This document shows positions 43,488 to 52,543 of a stretch of DNA of 64,000 bases, piece by piece. Below the pieces are notes generated by a model that saw only the letters and a list, made by a program, of their open reading frames with translations, searched no databases and had not been told where the DNA came from. The DNA comes from B25-G16 sp964549945 (GTDB lineage Bacteria; Desulfobacterota; DSM-4660; Desulfatiglandales; B25-G16). A program made the position numbers and the translations under genes. Positions within the stretch are counted from its first letter, which is position 1. The number at the start of each line of letters is the position of its first letter. The stretch covers positions 29,107 to 93,106 of the forward strand of contig CAZJXD010000008.1 in the NCBI GenBank assembly GCA_964549945.1. Reading direction: 5' to 3'.

Positions 43488-43709
43488 TCAGGCGGATATC
43501 CACTCTCCAGGATCCCTTTTTGTAACTGTATCGATTAGCCAACCGTCTGGAGCTGCTGAAGTTCCGAACTCGTATAACAAACCAGTAATTGTATTGAGAA
43601 ACTCCCTGCTTTCATAGACTTCCGCCAATTCAGCAAGTGTGACCTCATCTTCACAAACATAAGACGGTCTCCTATTATTTAATACAGGTATGGTGAACCT
43701 TTTCTTTTC
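43488..43709 (-). other. Open stretch in frame behind the acyl-CoA synthetase stop codon, no start codon
   Basis: After the TGA at 43710-43712 the same frame stays open for 73 codons to TGA at 43488, reading EKKRFTIPVLNNRRPSYVC and then EDEVTLAELAEVYESREF. It looks protein-like but has no ATG, GTG or TTG start near its beginning. It is probably a gene remnant; readthrough is less likely. I do not recognise the sequence. Confidence 0.35.
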
Positions 43710-45245
43710 TCACTGTTTGCCGTACTTTTCCCTCAGAAGCTTTTTCAGGGTCTTGCCGCCAAATGATCCCTTGGGAAGTTCGTCCACAAAGACGACTGAT
43801 GTGGGTTTTTTGTAGCTCGCCAGATGCTGTCTGCAATGGTTGATAACCGTCTCTTTAGTGATCACAGAATCCTTTTTCTGTACGACAATAGCCCGGATGG
43901 ATTCCCCCCATTTCGGGTCCGGAACACCAATAACAGCCGCCTCGGCTATGTCGGGATGCAGGGAAAGGACATCCTCTAGCTCCTTGCTGTAAACGTTGAG
44001 GCCCCCGGTCTTGATCATGTCCTTGAGACGATCAACCATGTACAGATACCCCAGGTCATCGTATTTGCCGATATCACCAGTATGAAGCCAGCCCCCCCTA
44101 AGTACCCTTTCTGTTTCCTCCGGCTCCTTGTAGTATCCTTTAAATACCGTTGGACCACTAACAACTATCTCGCCCTCTTCACCGATTGATAAATCTCTGT
44201 CCTGTTCATCCACAATACGTACCTCGGTACACATGTAAGGACGCCCCACGCTTCCCCACTGCCTGGGCTTTTCCCAGGGCTTTAACACCGTTACTGGCGG
44301 TGAAGCTTCAGTCAGTCCGTAAGAGCCGTATAGCTCTCCGTTTGGCCAGAGATACTTATCGATCTCACTCTTAAGGTCCTGGTGCAGAAATCCCATACTA
44401 CATAACCAACGCTTCATAGACGAGGTATCCCTAGGATGCCTTTTATTGACCTCCAGCAACATTTGATAGATGGTTGGGTTGCCGCTGATAAAGGTGGTTC
44501 GCTCCTTTTCCACCACATCCAAATACTTCTCTGGGTCAAAGGTCTTACTCCCGATAAACGTTCCGCCAGCATACATATAAGCCAAAAAACGGTGCATTCC
44601 ACTTGTGTGGTACATTTGGAAAGGGTAAAAGACCTTGTCCTCCGGTGTGGGGCTCTGATTTTCAGTTGTCACGCTGATGATGCTCCACATCAAGTTCTTA
44701 TGGGTGAGTATGGCCCCCTTAGGAGCGCCTGTTGTCCCTCCAGTAAATATATGAAAGGCTTCATCCTCTTCCTCCACATCAGTAAATGGTTCCTCTTCAC
44801 TTCCTTTTTCGAGCAGACCTTTATAATCCATGGAGAATCCTGGAGCCTTACCTCCCATGCAGACGAATGTCTTGATCTGGTCTACACGGTCACGGATCTC
44901 CTCGGCCTGGCCTGTAAAGTCAGAATGGAAAACCAGGATATCGGAATCGCTAAACTTTGCCTGGTGGCAGAGCTCTTCTAATGCAGCCCTCGAATTTAAT
45001 GGGGTAGTAACAATACCCTGTTTGAGGTGGGCCAGATAGACCGCCATCAAATAAATACAATTATTTGATAGGGTGGCCACCCGGGCACCCTTGACAACAC
45101 CGAGCCCCCTAATAGCATGAGCCCATCTATTGACCTCCCGGTTAAGCTGCTCATAGGTCAAACTTCTCTCATCATCCATGCACGCAACCTTTTTGGGAAA
45201 CTTTCGGGCAGAACGGGCAAAAGCCTCACCTAGTGTCATTTCCAT
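43710..45245 (-). CDS. AMP-dependent acyl-CoA synthetase
   Basis: A 511-residue member of the ANL family that activates a carboxylic acid to its CoA thioester via acyl-adenylate. The A3 loop IFTGGTTGAPKGAILTHKN sits at about residues 160-180, and A5 (LYGSYGLTEASPPV), A8 (WLHTGDIGKYDDLGYLYMVDRLKDMI) and the A10 lysine in GKTLKKLLREK are visible. The ATG at 45245 has AAAAGGAG six bases upstream; a longer reading to 45311 is unlikely. It is downstream of the DUF35/thiolase-like set on the same strand with a 282-base gap, so it may form a separate transcript in the same pathway. The acid substrate is unknown. Confidence 0.85.
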   Translation of the reverse strand: MEMTLGEAFARSARKFPKKVACMDDERSLTYEQLNREVNRWAHAIRGLGVVKGARVATLSNNCIYLMAVYLAHLKQGIVTTPLNSRAALEELCHQAKFSDSDILVFHSDFTGQAEEIRDRVDQIKTFVCMGGKAPGFSMDYKGLLEKGSEEEPFTDVEEEDEAFHIFTGGTTGAPKGAILTHKNLMWSIISVTTENQSPTPEDKVFYPFQMYHTSGMHRFLAYMYAGGTFIGSKTFDPEKYLDVVEKERTTFISGNPTIYQMLLEVNKRHPRDTSSMKRWLCSMGFLHQDLKSEIDKYLWPNGELYGSYGLTEASPPVTVLKPWEKPRQWGSVGRPYMCTEVRIVDEQDRDLSIGEEGEIVVSGPTVFKGYYKEPEETERVLRGGWLHTGDIGKYDDLGYLYMVDRLKDMIKTGGLNVYSKELEDVLSLHPDIAEAAVIGVPDPKWGESIRAIVVQKKDSVITKETVINHCRQHLASYKKPTSVVFVDELPKGSFGGKTLKKLLREKYGKQ

Positions 45246-45527
45246 AGAACACTCCTTTTTCCAATCCGAATTAGCCAATGTAAGTAAACAAAATCGCCTT
45301 TGGTTTACCAAATCATTGGCTCTTAAAACTTGATCAATCCAATGATCCTACTTATGTTACTTTCTTAATATTGTTGCCAAGCTTACAATAATCCCCTAAA
45401 AATTCAAAATCAACAAAGTGAAGGCGGGCTATCATCCATCTTGTTGCTTCATTCGGTTTTAGGGAGAATTATATTTTTAGATTGCGACATTGTCTCAGAA
45501 ACAGGCCGTCAAACTGTCTTTTCTTGG

Positions 45528-45986
45528 TTAAATGGGTTTAAAATATTTTATGTCTAAGATGTTCCCTTTACGATTTTTCCCAAAAACCGCTTTAACCCTC
45601 ATGCCTACCTTCAGCTCACAGAATTTAACCTCCCCAAGAAAGTGAGTTAAGCCAGTATCAGCTCCGTCCAGCCGGATAATTCCATAAGCAAAGGGAGGTT
45701 GTAAAGGATGCACTGGGAGCGAAAAATGAACCACGGTGTAGCTCGCTAAAATCCCTTTACAATCGACCTCCACCCACTCCTTTATTTTGCCAAAGCATCG
45801 AATACAGGTAGACCTTGGTGGTATGTAGACCCGATTACATTGAGTGCATTTTGTTCCCATAATCCTCTTATTATCTCTTAGCTCAATAAAGAATTTGCTC
45901 GCTATATCTCCAGCAGCATACCTGTAAGGCATTATTATGGATCCGGGAATTGACACTGGTGCCTTTGGCCTCGTCTCCGATTTCAA
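45528..45986 (-). CDS. DUF35 zinc-ribbon/OB-fold protein, lineage 1
   Basis: A 152-residue protein with an N-terminal helix, a rubredoxin-like zinc ribbon (Cys47, Cys50, Cys61, Cys64; KCTQC and CIRC) and a C-terminal OB fold. DUF35 proteins are obligate partners of thiolase-fold enzymes, holding the acyl-CoA and scaffolding the complex (archaeal thiolase/HMG-CoA synthase, BbsA, ChsH2). It resembles the protein at 54632 more than the one at 46003: both share the VHFSLPVHPLQPPFA-like block (QHPIPAPFA at 54632) and a NILDIKYFKPI-like end. The start is TTG 45986 behind AAAGGAGG. It follows the second DUF35 gene by 16 bases. Confidence 0.82.
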   Translation of the reverse strand: MKSETRPKAPVSIPGSIIMPYRYAAGDIASKFFIELRDNKRIMGTKCTQCNRVYIPPRSTCIRCFGKIKEWVEVDCKGILASYTVVHFSLPVHPLQPPFAYGIIRLDGADTGLTHFLGEVKFCELKVGMRVKAVFGKNRKGNILDIKYFKPI

Positions 45987-46002
45987 GGTAAGCCTCCTTT
46001 AC

Positions 46003-46500
46003 TTAGTGCCTGATAGTTCTAAAGTGCAGAATATCTCTAAGGTCAGCTCTCCGTTGCTCCCTTGGTTTGAAAACTGCTTCCACCCTCATCCCAATGGTTA
46101 TTTTGTCTGAATCTATCTCTTTAAGCAAATGTTCAAAGGCAACGGGTGCACCGTCCAACTGAATGGTAGCTACAGCATAAGGTACCTTTCGTGGCTTACC
46201 TGTTTCTGGATCCAGAAAGGGGGTAACTGTTACTGTGTATAATAGCACTGTCCCCTTTGGGCCTACCTCCACCCACTTATCGAAGCCCTCCATTTCAATG
46301 TGACATCTTCCACAAACCACTCTGGGAGGTAGTTGGAATCGCCCACATTGCGGGCATTTATTCGCATAGAGCTTGCAGTTATCACGCAGTTCCTCCAAAG
46401 CTTTTCCAACAAAGTTCCCAGCCCCCCAGTTATAATTAAGTTTCATTTCTGCTCTAATCCCGCATGGGATGATTATATATTCTTGGTTTGCTTCATTCAT
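46003..46500 (-). CDS. DUF35 zinc-ribbon/OB-fold protein, lineage 2
   Basis: A 165-residue DUF35 protein with zinc ligands at Cys49, Cys52, Cys63 and Cys66 and the OB-fold domain behind. It contains an insert with DPETGKPRKVPYAV, matching DPETGEKKPVPYGY in the protein at 57444. The two therefore belong to one sublineage, different from the 45528/54632 pair. The ATG at 46500 follows GGAGGCAGGGA. It lies 21 bases after the thiolase-fold gene 46522-47694 and 16 bases before the other DUF35 gene. It is probably the structural partner of one of the two thiolase-fold subunits encoded just upstream. Confidence 0.82.
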   Translation of the reverse strand: MNEANQEYIIIPCGIRAEMKLNYNWGAGNFVGKALEELRDNCKLYANKCPQCGRFQLPPRVVCGRCHIEMEGFDKWVEVGPKGTVLLYTVTVTPFLDPETGKPRKVPYAVATIQLDGAPVAFEHLLKEIDSDKITIGMRVEAVFKPREQRRADLRDILHFRTIRH

Positions 46501-46521
46501 AATCCCTGCCTCCCTAGAAAA

Positions 46522-47694
46522 TTAATCTGAGTACTTTGATAAAAGATGTAGTATTGTCCAGTTGCAACCGCCATAGGCGGACGCAAGAGCGGTTTTAACA
46601 TCCCGAGTTACTTGATGTTCACCGGCATCTCCTCGGATTTGAAGTGCGGCTTCAGCCACCCGGAGTAAACCGGTGGCACCGATAGGATTAGTAGTTATTA
46701 CCCCACCTGAAGGATTTATGGGGAATTCCCCATTGAGAGCAGTAAGTCCTTTCTCTACCAGTTTCCAAGCCTCTCCTTTCCCGCAAAGCAAAAAATCCTC
46801 TATCCAATTGATTTCAGACCATGCTGATGGTGTATATAGTTCGCAGACGTCTATATCACGCCGAGGATTATTAATTCCATTTCTCTTAAAAAGCTTTCGT
46901 GCGGCCTCAGTTTGAGATAGCGTATCAGGTATTGGGTCAGGTGCAACGGGGCGTTTGAAGCACTCGCTATGGCAAGTAACATGGTCTCTATACCACACTG
47001 GTTTTTGGGTTATTTTTTTAGCCACCTCCTCTGAAGCAAGGATTAGAGCACAAGCGCCACTCGATTGCGGACACATATGAAGAAGCCTCAGTGGATAAAT
47101 TAAAAGCCTAGATCTCAACACCTCCTCAACAGTGTATTGGGTTCTTAAATGAGCATATGGATTTTTCGAAGCATTATATCCGGCTTGGGCTCGGACAATT
47201 GCTGCTGGTTCTTCTCCACAGCCAGTTTCACGCATATAATTAGCAGCTATGTTTGCCATAGTACTTATAGCGCCCGTGTAAAAAGGCCGATAAGTTAAAG
47301 GATCAGCATAAGTGATAATTGCTGAAGTAGTATTGCCACCGCTCTCTTCCAATTTGTCGCTAGCAACAGTTAAAACAACATCATAAATACCTGAAGCCAC
47401 ATGAAACCAGGCTGAGGTTGCCATTGTTCCGCCAGTAGTACCGCCGGTATTCATCTTGCGCCCTGGCTTAAGATATGCTCCGCTTCCTTCAACGCTTATT
47501 GTATCAAAAAGGTTATGCCCCTCAAAAAGGTCCATATTTCCATTCAAGACTGCATCGACATCCTTTATGGTTAACTCAGCATCATTCAAGGCTCTCCTTA
47601 CCGCTTGATTGACTAACTCGGTATGACTTACCTCTGGATGACGTGTCCTGTGCTCTGTTTGTCCAATGCCAACAATTGCTACCTTTCTTGCCAT
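46522..47694 (-). CDS. Thiolase-fold protein, subunit type A, thiolase catalytic residues absent
   Basis: A 390-residue thiolase-superfamily (SCP2-thiolase/lipid-transfer type) protein starting MARKVAIVGIGQTEHR. The position of the nucleophilic cysteine (near residue 87) reads MNTGGTTGGT with no cysteine. The SCP2-type HDCF motif is CELYTPSAW with tyrosine in place of histidine, and the C-terminal GHP motif is TNPIGATG without histidine. It therefore should not be a Claisen condensing thiolase, and Ltp2-like aldolase chemistry is more likely. I start at 47694 to match homologues; upstream readings to 47739 exist. It overlaps nothing and is 5 bases after the type B gene. Confidence 0.8.
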   Translation of the reverse strand: MARKVAIVGIGQTEHRTRHPEVSHTELVNQAVRRALNDAELTIKDVDAVLNGNMDLFEGHNLFDTISVEGSGAYLKPGRKMNTGGTTGGTMATSAWFHVASGIYDVVLTVASDKLEESGGNTTSAIITYADPLTYRPFYTGAISTMANIAANYMRETGCGEEPAAIVRAQAGYNASKNPYAHLRTQYTVEEVLRSRLLIYPLRLLHMCPQSSGACALILASEEVAKKITQKPVWYRDHVTCHSECFKRPVAPDPIPDTLSQTEAARKLFKRNGINNPRRDIDVCELYTPSAWSEINWIEDFLLCGKGEAWKLVEKGLTALNGEFPINPSGGVITTNPIGATGLLRVAEAALQIRGDAGEHQVTRDVKTALASAYGGCNWTILHLLSKYSD

Positions 47695-47699
47695 TTTGT

Positions 47700-48854
47700 C
47701 TACCTTTCTAGAACTAGCACATGATGTGCCTGGCCACAAACTCCATCCATACCATGAGCTAGCGCTGTTTTAGCGTTTGGTACTTGTCGAGGACCAGCCT
47801 CTCCCCTTAACTGAAGCACCGCCTCTGCCACCCGTGTTGCCCCTGCTACTGTAATTGGATTTCCAACCAAACTCCCACCTGAGGGATTTATAGGCAATTG
47901 CGCACCCATTTCTGTCAATCCTTCATCAATAAGTTTGCCACCTTCTCCCCTTTGGCAAAAACCTAGCCCTTCGCTCCATAACAAACATTGGTAGGAATAC
48001 TCCTCAGATATCTCAGCAACATCTATCTCCTTAAATGGATTTTCAATGCCTGCCATTTTGTAAGTTTTTTTTGCAGCTATTGTCAAAGAATCACTGTCAG
48101 CTAAATCTCTATCTCCTAAGAAATGAGCATCATAGGCACTTCCCATACCCTTTATCCATACCGGTTTATCAGTGAGTTTTTTGGCCTTTTCCTCTCGAGC
48201 CAGTATCAAGGCACAAGCACCGTCGGAGGTTGGCTTAGCGTCTAATACCCTAATTGGAGAAGACAAGATAGGGGAGTTAAGCACATCTTCAACGGTAAGG
48301 TCTTTAGGTGATTGAGCATAAGGATTATTTTTAGCATTTCTGTGGCTTCTAACCACTTCCTTTGCACATTGTTCTGGAGTAATTCCGTACTTGTGCATAT
48401 ATCGTCTCGCCTGAAGCGCCGCTGCGGAGCAGAAATCCAATCCCAACATTCGATGAAATATAGGGTCGATGGACATCCACTCTATAAGCCTACCTTGAGC
48501 TATCGATTCTCGGCAGAAGGCTACTACCAGAACGATATCATAGTGTCCTGAGAGAACTTGCATGGCACCATAAGCTACTGCACTAACTCCATCCCCGGCT
48601 ACCTTTTCTTCAGGCCTCAAGTGGCCGCCAGCCACATCTACACACCATGCATCAGAAATTGTCCTCCCATCCCAAAGGTCTTGAGAGCAACTCACTGTAG
48701 AGTCTATACCAGTACCATTCTCATTAAACTCGAGTCCGGCTTTATCGGTAACCTCTTTTACGACATCATAAATCATCTCACTTAGGTCAACGCCTGTCTT
48801 GCATTCCTCATACTTTGTTTGTGCCACCGATATAATTCCTACCCTTTCGCTCAT
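47700..48854 (-). CDS. Thiolase-fold protein, subunit type B, thiolase catalytic residues absent
   Basis: A 384-residue thiolase-fold protein starting MSERVGIISVAQTKYEE. The cysteine position reads EKVAGDGVSAVAYG (no cysteine), the HDCF-equivalent is VAEISEEYSYQCLL, and the C-terminal motif is LVGNPITVAGATR without histidine. These changes differ from type A but lead to the same loss of the thiolase triad. It is the first gene of the run B, A, DUF35, DUF35, with a gap of 5 bases to A. The ATG at 48854 has AAAGGAG. It is closely similar to the protein at 55102, its counterpart in the second module. Confidence 0.8.
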   Translation of the reverse strand: MSERVGIISVAQTKYEECKTGVDLSEMIYDVVKEVTDKAGLEFNENGTGIDSTVSCSQDLWDGRTISDAWCVDVAGGHLRPEEKVAGDGVSAVAYGAMQVLSGHYDIVLVVAFCRESIAQGRLIEWMSIDPIFHRMLGLDFCSAAALQARRYMHKYGITPEQCAKEVVRSHRNAKNNPYAQSPKDLTVEDVLNSPILSSPIRVLDAKPTSDGACALILAREEKAKKLTDKPVWIKGMGSAYDAHFLGDRDLADSDSLTIAAKKTYKMAGIENPFKEIDVAEISEEYSYQCLLWSEGLGFCQRGEGGKLIDEGLTEMGAQLPINPSGGSLVGNPITVAGATRVAEAVLQLRGEAGPRQVPNAKTALAHGMDGVCGQAHHVLVLER

Positions 48855-49503
48855 TTTCGCTCCTTTAATAAAAAATTGGTTATGCTATTCATAGAGTGAC
48901 TATCGGCTCTTCCTTTTGAATGATTACGGACTTTCATCAAATGGCCCCTTTTCTTTAAGAAGAATGCAATCCCTTCTTTATGGGCCTCCTTCTCATGAGA
49001 GACGAAAAAACAATAAATCAGGGATGGTTGTGCTTATCTCAAACACCAAAGTAAAAACTTTCAGAGATTCCAGAACAAGCATCATTGTTAATGTCCATCC
49101 TATCGCTTATCTATTTTACCTCCTTATATATTGATCATTTTGCTATACGGGTCACACAACACAGGTGTGGCAAAGATCAAAGCACAAGACTCAAGGTTCC
49201 TATGTCTTGGCACATGTCTTTAACTAATAAACACTCACATTACTGAAGCATTGAAACAATGAACACCGTTGATTCAAAATTTAAGCGAATCTCAAATATG
49301 CTTTTAGGATTTATCTTTTTCTAATCGTCTTACTTAGGCTCAAGCTGTGCTTTGCATCTTCGGGATGAAAACCTGTCTGCGGTAATCCCAGCCTTCATCT
49401 TTTTAAGCAGCAATAAACTGTAAAAACTCCTCTAACAAGATATATTGCTTCAAGGGTAACGGAAAAAGGGATAAAAGGACGTCTCGTCCAATAAGCCAAA
49501 GCA
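48855..49503. other. AT-rich intergenic region, nothing recognised
   Basis: About 650 bases between the beta-keto acid cleavage enzyme and type B thiolase-fold genes, both on the minus strand. A 72-codon plus-strand frame at 48916 has no domain. I see no repeat or RNA gene; a promoter for the B-A-DUF35 operon should lie near 48860-48950. Confidence 0.4.
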
Positions 49504-50379
49504 TCATTGGAGTCTCAATATCTCTTTCGTTTCCCTTACGGTGGCGGGCTCCTTTCCGAGAGTCCTCATAATCACCACGGCCTTTTCCACCAGCTGTCTG
49601 TTGCTAGTGGCCAGTTCCCCTTTTGCCACGTATAAGGTGTCTTCAAATCCGATGCGAACGTTTCCTCCCAGAAGAAGAGACTGGGCGACCATCTGAAAAG
49701 ATGTGGCTCCGATTCCGAACCCGGACCACAGGGCATCGGATGGTAGCGCGTTTTTCATGATGACCATATTTTGCGGTGTGGCTGGTATCCCCCAACGAAC
49801 CCCCATACAGAGCTGGAAAAGGGGAGGCCGACTCACTCTTTCTGTTTTCAGGAGATGATTGGCGATTTCTATTTGCCCCATGTCAAAGACTTCCAATTCG
49901 GGTTTGACCCCCGCATCCCGTATCTGTTCCGCCATCCATTCCACATGTGGAAGGTAGTTTACAAAGACAAAACGTCCGAAATTCATTGAACCCACATCCA
50001 GTGAACAGATCTCCGGTCTTAAACGAAGCACATGCCCTATACGCTTTTCGGGCAGAGATAGGGTGGAGCCTAGTGCCGGACCGATGGGATCCTTCTCATC
50101 AGGAATAAACCGTGCTCCTGCTCCTGTGGTGAGATTCAGGATCATGTCTGAATGATCCCGAATCCGTTCAACAACCTCTTTATAGAGGTTGAAGTCCATG
50201 GATGACTTTCCCGTTTCGACATCACGCACATGAATGTGCGCCACAGCTGCGCCGACTTCATAGGCTTCCAAAGCACTTTCTGCAATTTCCTTAGGGGTTA
50301 TAGGTAAATTTGGATTTCCTTTGCGATCACCTAGTGAACCGGTGACAGAGACTGTGATAACGACTTTTTCAAGAGACAT
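49504..50379 (-). CDS. Beta-keto acid cleavage enzyme (BKACE, DUF849)
   Basis: A 291-residue member of the BKACE family, whose first known member is 3-keto-5-aminohexanoate cleavage enzyme. It transfers a beta-keto acid fragment to acetyl-CoA, giving acetoacetate plus a new CoA ester. The zinc ligands are in HIHVRDVETG (residues about 46-55), and LNLTTGAG, the substrate carboxylate region, is at about 80-87. An SLDVGSMNFG segment and the C-terminal NVRIGFEDTLYV complete the pattern. The length fits (about 280-310). It is the first recognisable gene downstream of the IS21 remnant. The substrate subclass cannot be read by eye. Confidence 0.85.
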   Translation of the reverse strand: MSLEKVVITVSVTGSLGDRKGNPNLPITPKEIAESALEAYEVGAAVAHIHVRDVETGKSSMDFNLYKEVVERIRDHSDMILNLTTGAGARFIPDEKDPIGPALGSTLSLPEKRIGHVLRLRPEICSLDVGSMNFGRFVFVNYLPHVEWMAEQIRDAGVKPELEVFDMGQIEIANHLLKTERVSRPPLFQLCMGVRWGIPATPQNMVIMKNALPSDALWSGFGIGATSFQMVAQSLLLGGNVRIGFEDTLYVAKGELATSNRQLVEKAVVIMRTLGKEPATVRETKEILRLQ

Positions 50380-50501
50380 AGTAAGGACTCTCCGCTATGA
50401 TTTATAGAAGTATGTTGGACTAAACAGCTTCGCGCTGATTTTCCTTGAGGGATTCTACTCTTTGACAATTGAATAGCGTTTTAACGCATGCCCTAAAAGC
50501 T

Positions 50502-51300
50502 TCACATCCCTGACTTCAGTAAGCTAGCTGGCAAGACCGCAACCGATAACAAATCGTGGAGATATTCACTGCTTGCAGGCTTCCATACCCAATGCGGTTG
50601 CCAAATGAGTTTTGCCGGTCCCCTTTTGCCCATAAAAAGGATGTTCCGGCCTTGCTTTGTATACTCACAGCTTGAAAGCTCGGTAATGAGTCGGGCGTCC
50701 AGATCCGGCGCTGCATCAAATCTGAATGTGTCGAGGGGCTTCAGTAAGGTGAATCTGGCTTCGCGCAATCTACGCCTGGAGCCATTTTCCTTATGGACCT
50801 GAACTTCGACTTCCATCATATGCAATAGAGATTCATCATAATCCAGCTTATCCTGCCTGGCCTGGCGAAGATGCCTCTGGAGCTCGCTTACCATCGTTGA
50901 TAGCTTTAAGCTGGTAGGGTTCTCATGCAACAAGGCCTTCATCCCGGCACTCATAGGGCACCTCCGATCCGGTCATATTGGGTTACATACGGAGGTGGCA
51001 GGGTTTGCCAATGGGTCAACGATGCACACGAGCCATCATCATGATCCTGCGACTGCTTTACAATGTGCTCCACGGCCTGGCTGGTGGTGATATGAGCCGA
51101 AAGCGTTTTATCAACAGCGGATCCAATAGCACAGGCTGGATAATCCTGGAAAAGCATCAAAACCGATATGAAGTCTTTAACGCCTTTGGTATGTCCCTGC
51201 TTTCTAAAGAAACGCCTTAAAGGCCGCTCAGGACAGATTCGCCATCTCTCTCACCCCTATCGTATGGGGCACGCTGATTCAAATGCCTATGGTCGATGCC
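50502..51300 (-). mobile_element. IS21-family element remnant (istA 3' end and broken istB)
   Basis: Reading on the minus strand, the C-terminal part of an IstA transposase (from about 51240, including VDKTLSAHITTSQAVEHIV and a LPPPYVTQYDRI ending) overlaps at ATGA the start of IstB, as in intact IS21 elements. The ends and most of IstA are gone. The element no longer encodes working proteins. It sits at the right of the beta-keto acid cleavage gene. Confidence 0.65.
50566..50954 (-). pseudogene. istB transposition helper ATPase, frameshifted
   Basis: The N-terminal part reads LDTFRFDAAPDLDARLITEL and CEYTKQGRNILFMGKRG, typical of IstB up to its P-loop. The P-loop continuation GTGKTHLATALGMEACKQ lies in another frame, so one base appears to have been lost just before it, and a TGA (50566-50568) follows. 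IstB is the AAA helper of IS21 transposition. The remaining C-terminal half is missing. Confidence 0.65.
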
Positions 51301-51576
51301 GAATAAGTTTGAAATAGTACTCGGGCAAAAGACTTCATTTGTTATTGCTATAAAGCTATTGGCGGGATGCGATGTTCTTGCTTCCATACCATATTCTCAA
51401 CGCAATCTACATATGAAACAAATTGAACATTAAGGCAGGCATATGCAGTCGGTACTGAATAGCAATTTTTGTCGATAACGACTATGGAAGATTTATCCAC
51501 TTCCCTCAAAACGTTTCCAGATTGCTGAGGGCATATCCAGCAGACCTACCAGATGGATCTCATCTTTTTGCTCAGC

Positions 51577-52053
51577 TCATTGACCGTCCGGTTTCTGCCG
51601 GCTATCCTGTGGTTGCCATACGTAAGTATCCTTATGTTTTTCTGCAATGTATTCAATAACTCGAAAGTCTATTACGTAATTGAGGACCCCCAAATACTTG
51701 CCAGATTCATTCCTTATCGCACGAAATAAGTTAAGCAGCTTGGGGTGCTGAAGCCAAAAAGCGTACTCATTCTTTTTGCCGTTCCTAAAATCCTGTAATA
51801 CACGTTGCAGTTTGGGCCTGGCATGGTCTGGGTGACAATCATTAATATTTTTCCCCAATGCTCCAAATCTACGGTCAAGCCTATAATCGTTTAGGAATTC
51901 TTCTCTTGTCCCCTCCAGTAGATTCTTCGGGGTATTCCAGTATGTAAGGCGGTCATTTTCGTCAACAAACGAAAGGTAAATCGGCAATACATCCAATATG
52001 CGCTCTATCTCTTTTATGCTCAAATTCTTAATCAAATCTATTTCTTCATTCAT
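51577..52053 (-). CDS. Single PAS-domain protein (DUF438-type PAS)
   Basis: A 158-residue protein consisting of one PAS domain. It starts KEIERILDVLPIYLSFVDENDRLTYWN, continues with GKNINDCHPDHARPKLQ and FRNGKKNEYAFWLQ, and ends its core with GKYLGVLNYVIDF. These blocks are those of the PAS domain that closes DUF438 proteins, and they match the N-terminal domain of the regulator at 63266-63847. Unlike that protein, it lacks a DNA-binding domain. It may be a stand-alone sensor that pairs with another protein, or a truncated derivative. The ATG at 52053 has GGAG nine bases upstream. The ligand is unknown. Confidence 0.75.
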   Translation of the reverse strand: MNEEIDLIKNLSIKEIERILDVLPIYLSFVDENDRLTYWNTPKNLLEGTREEFLNDYRLDRRFGALGKNINDCHPDHARPKLQRVLQDFRNGKKNEYAFWLQHPKLLNLFRAIRNESGKYLGVLNYVIDFRVIEYIAEKHKDTYVWQPQDSRQKPDGQ

Positions 52054-52543
52054 CTCTGTTCTCCTATTAAATCATATAAGATTTTTAAGGTAACTATTAA
52101 GGTACCTCTCCTTCAGTAGACGAAAGATACTGCCACTACCTATAGCCCATAGTGCTATTAGGGACAAAAAATGTATCTCTTGTTTGTTCTTTGCCATTGA
52201 TTTTATTGTACTATTCGCCTTGGCCATGGGAAGAGCCATGGTCATTCAAGGCCGAAAGATAACTCCAACCGATATACACCTTGTCAATCACCTATTGATC
52301 TAACATCATTATTGTAATCGGAGTCGCTTTTCGCAGGAAATTTTTAAAAAATGGCAAAGGCTCAGAGGAAACAGGCACTAACACAAGGAAATAGCTTGTA
52401 AAACCCTGATGCTCAAACTTCAGAAGCTGATTATATATCAGGTTACCGCACCGTCAGGTTCCCTGCGTGTATTGGCCTAGAACATCCTTCTTGATTGCTC
52501 ATCTCTCTTTAGTGGCCCTGCAAGTTTAAAATCAAAATCAGCC
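52054..52543. other. Intergenic region, nothing recognised
   Basis: About 490 bases between the TRAP receptor gene and the PAS gene, both on the minus strand. No gene, RNA or clear repeat is visible to me. Confidence 0.4.

Noticed and set aside
45312..45346. Inverted repeat ATCATTGG/CCAATGAT upstream of the acyl-CoA synthetase
   Set aside because: The arms are only 8 bp with a 19-base spacer in AT-rich DNA; too weak alone to call an operator.
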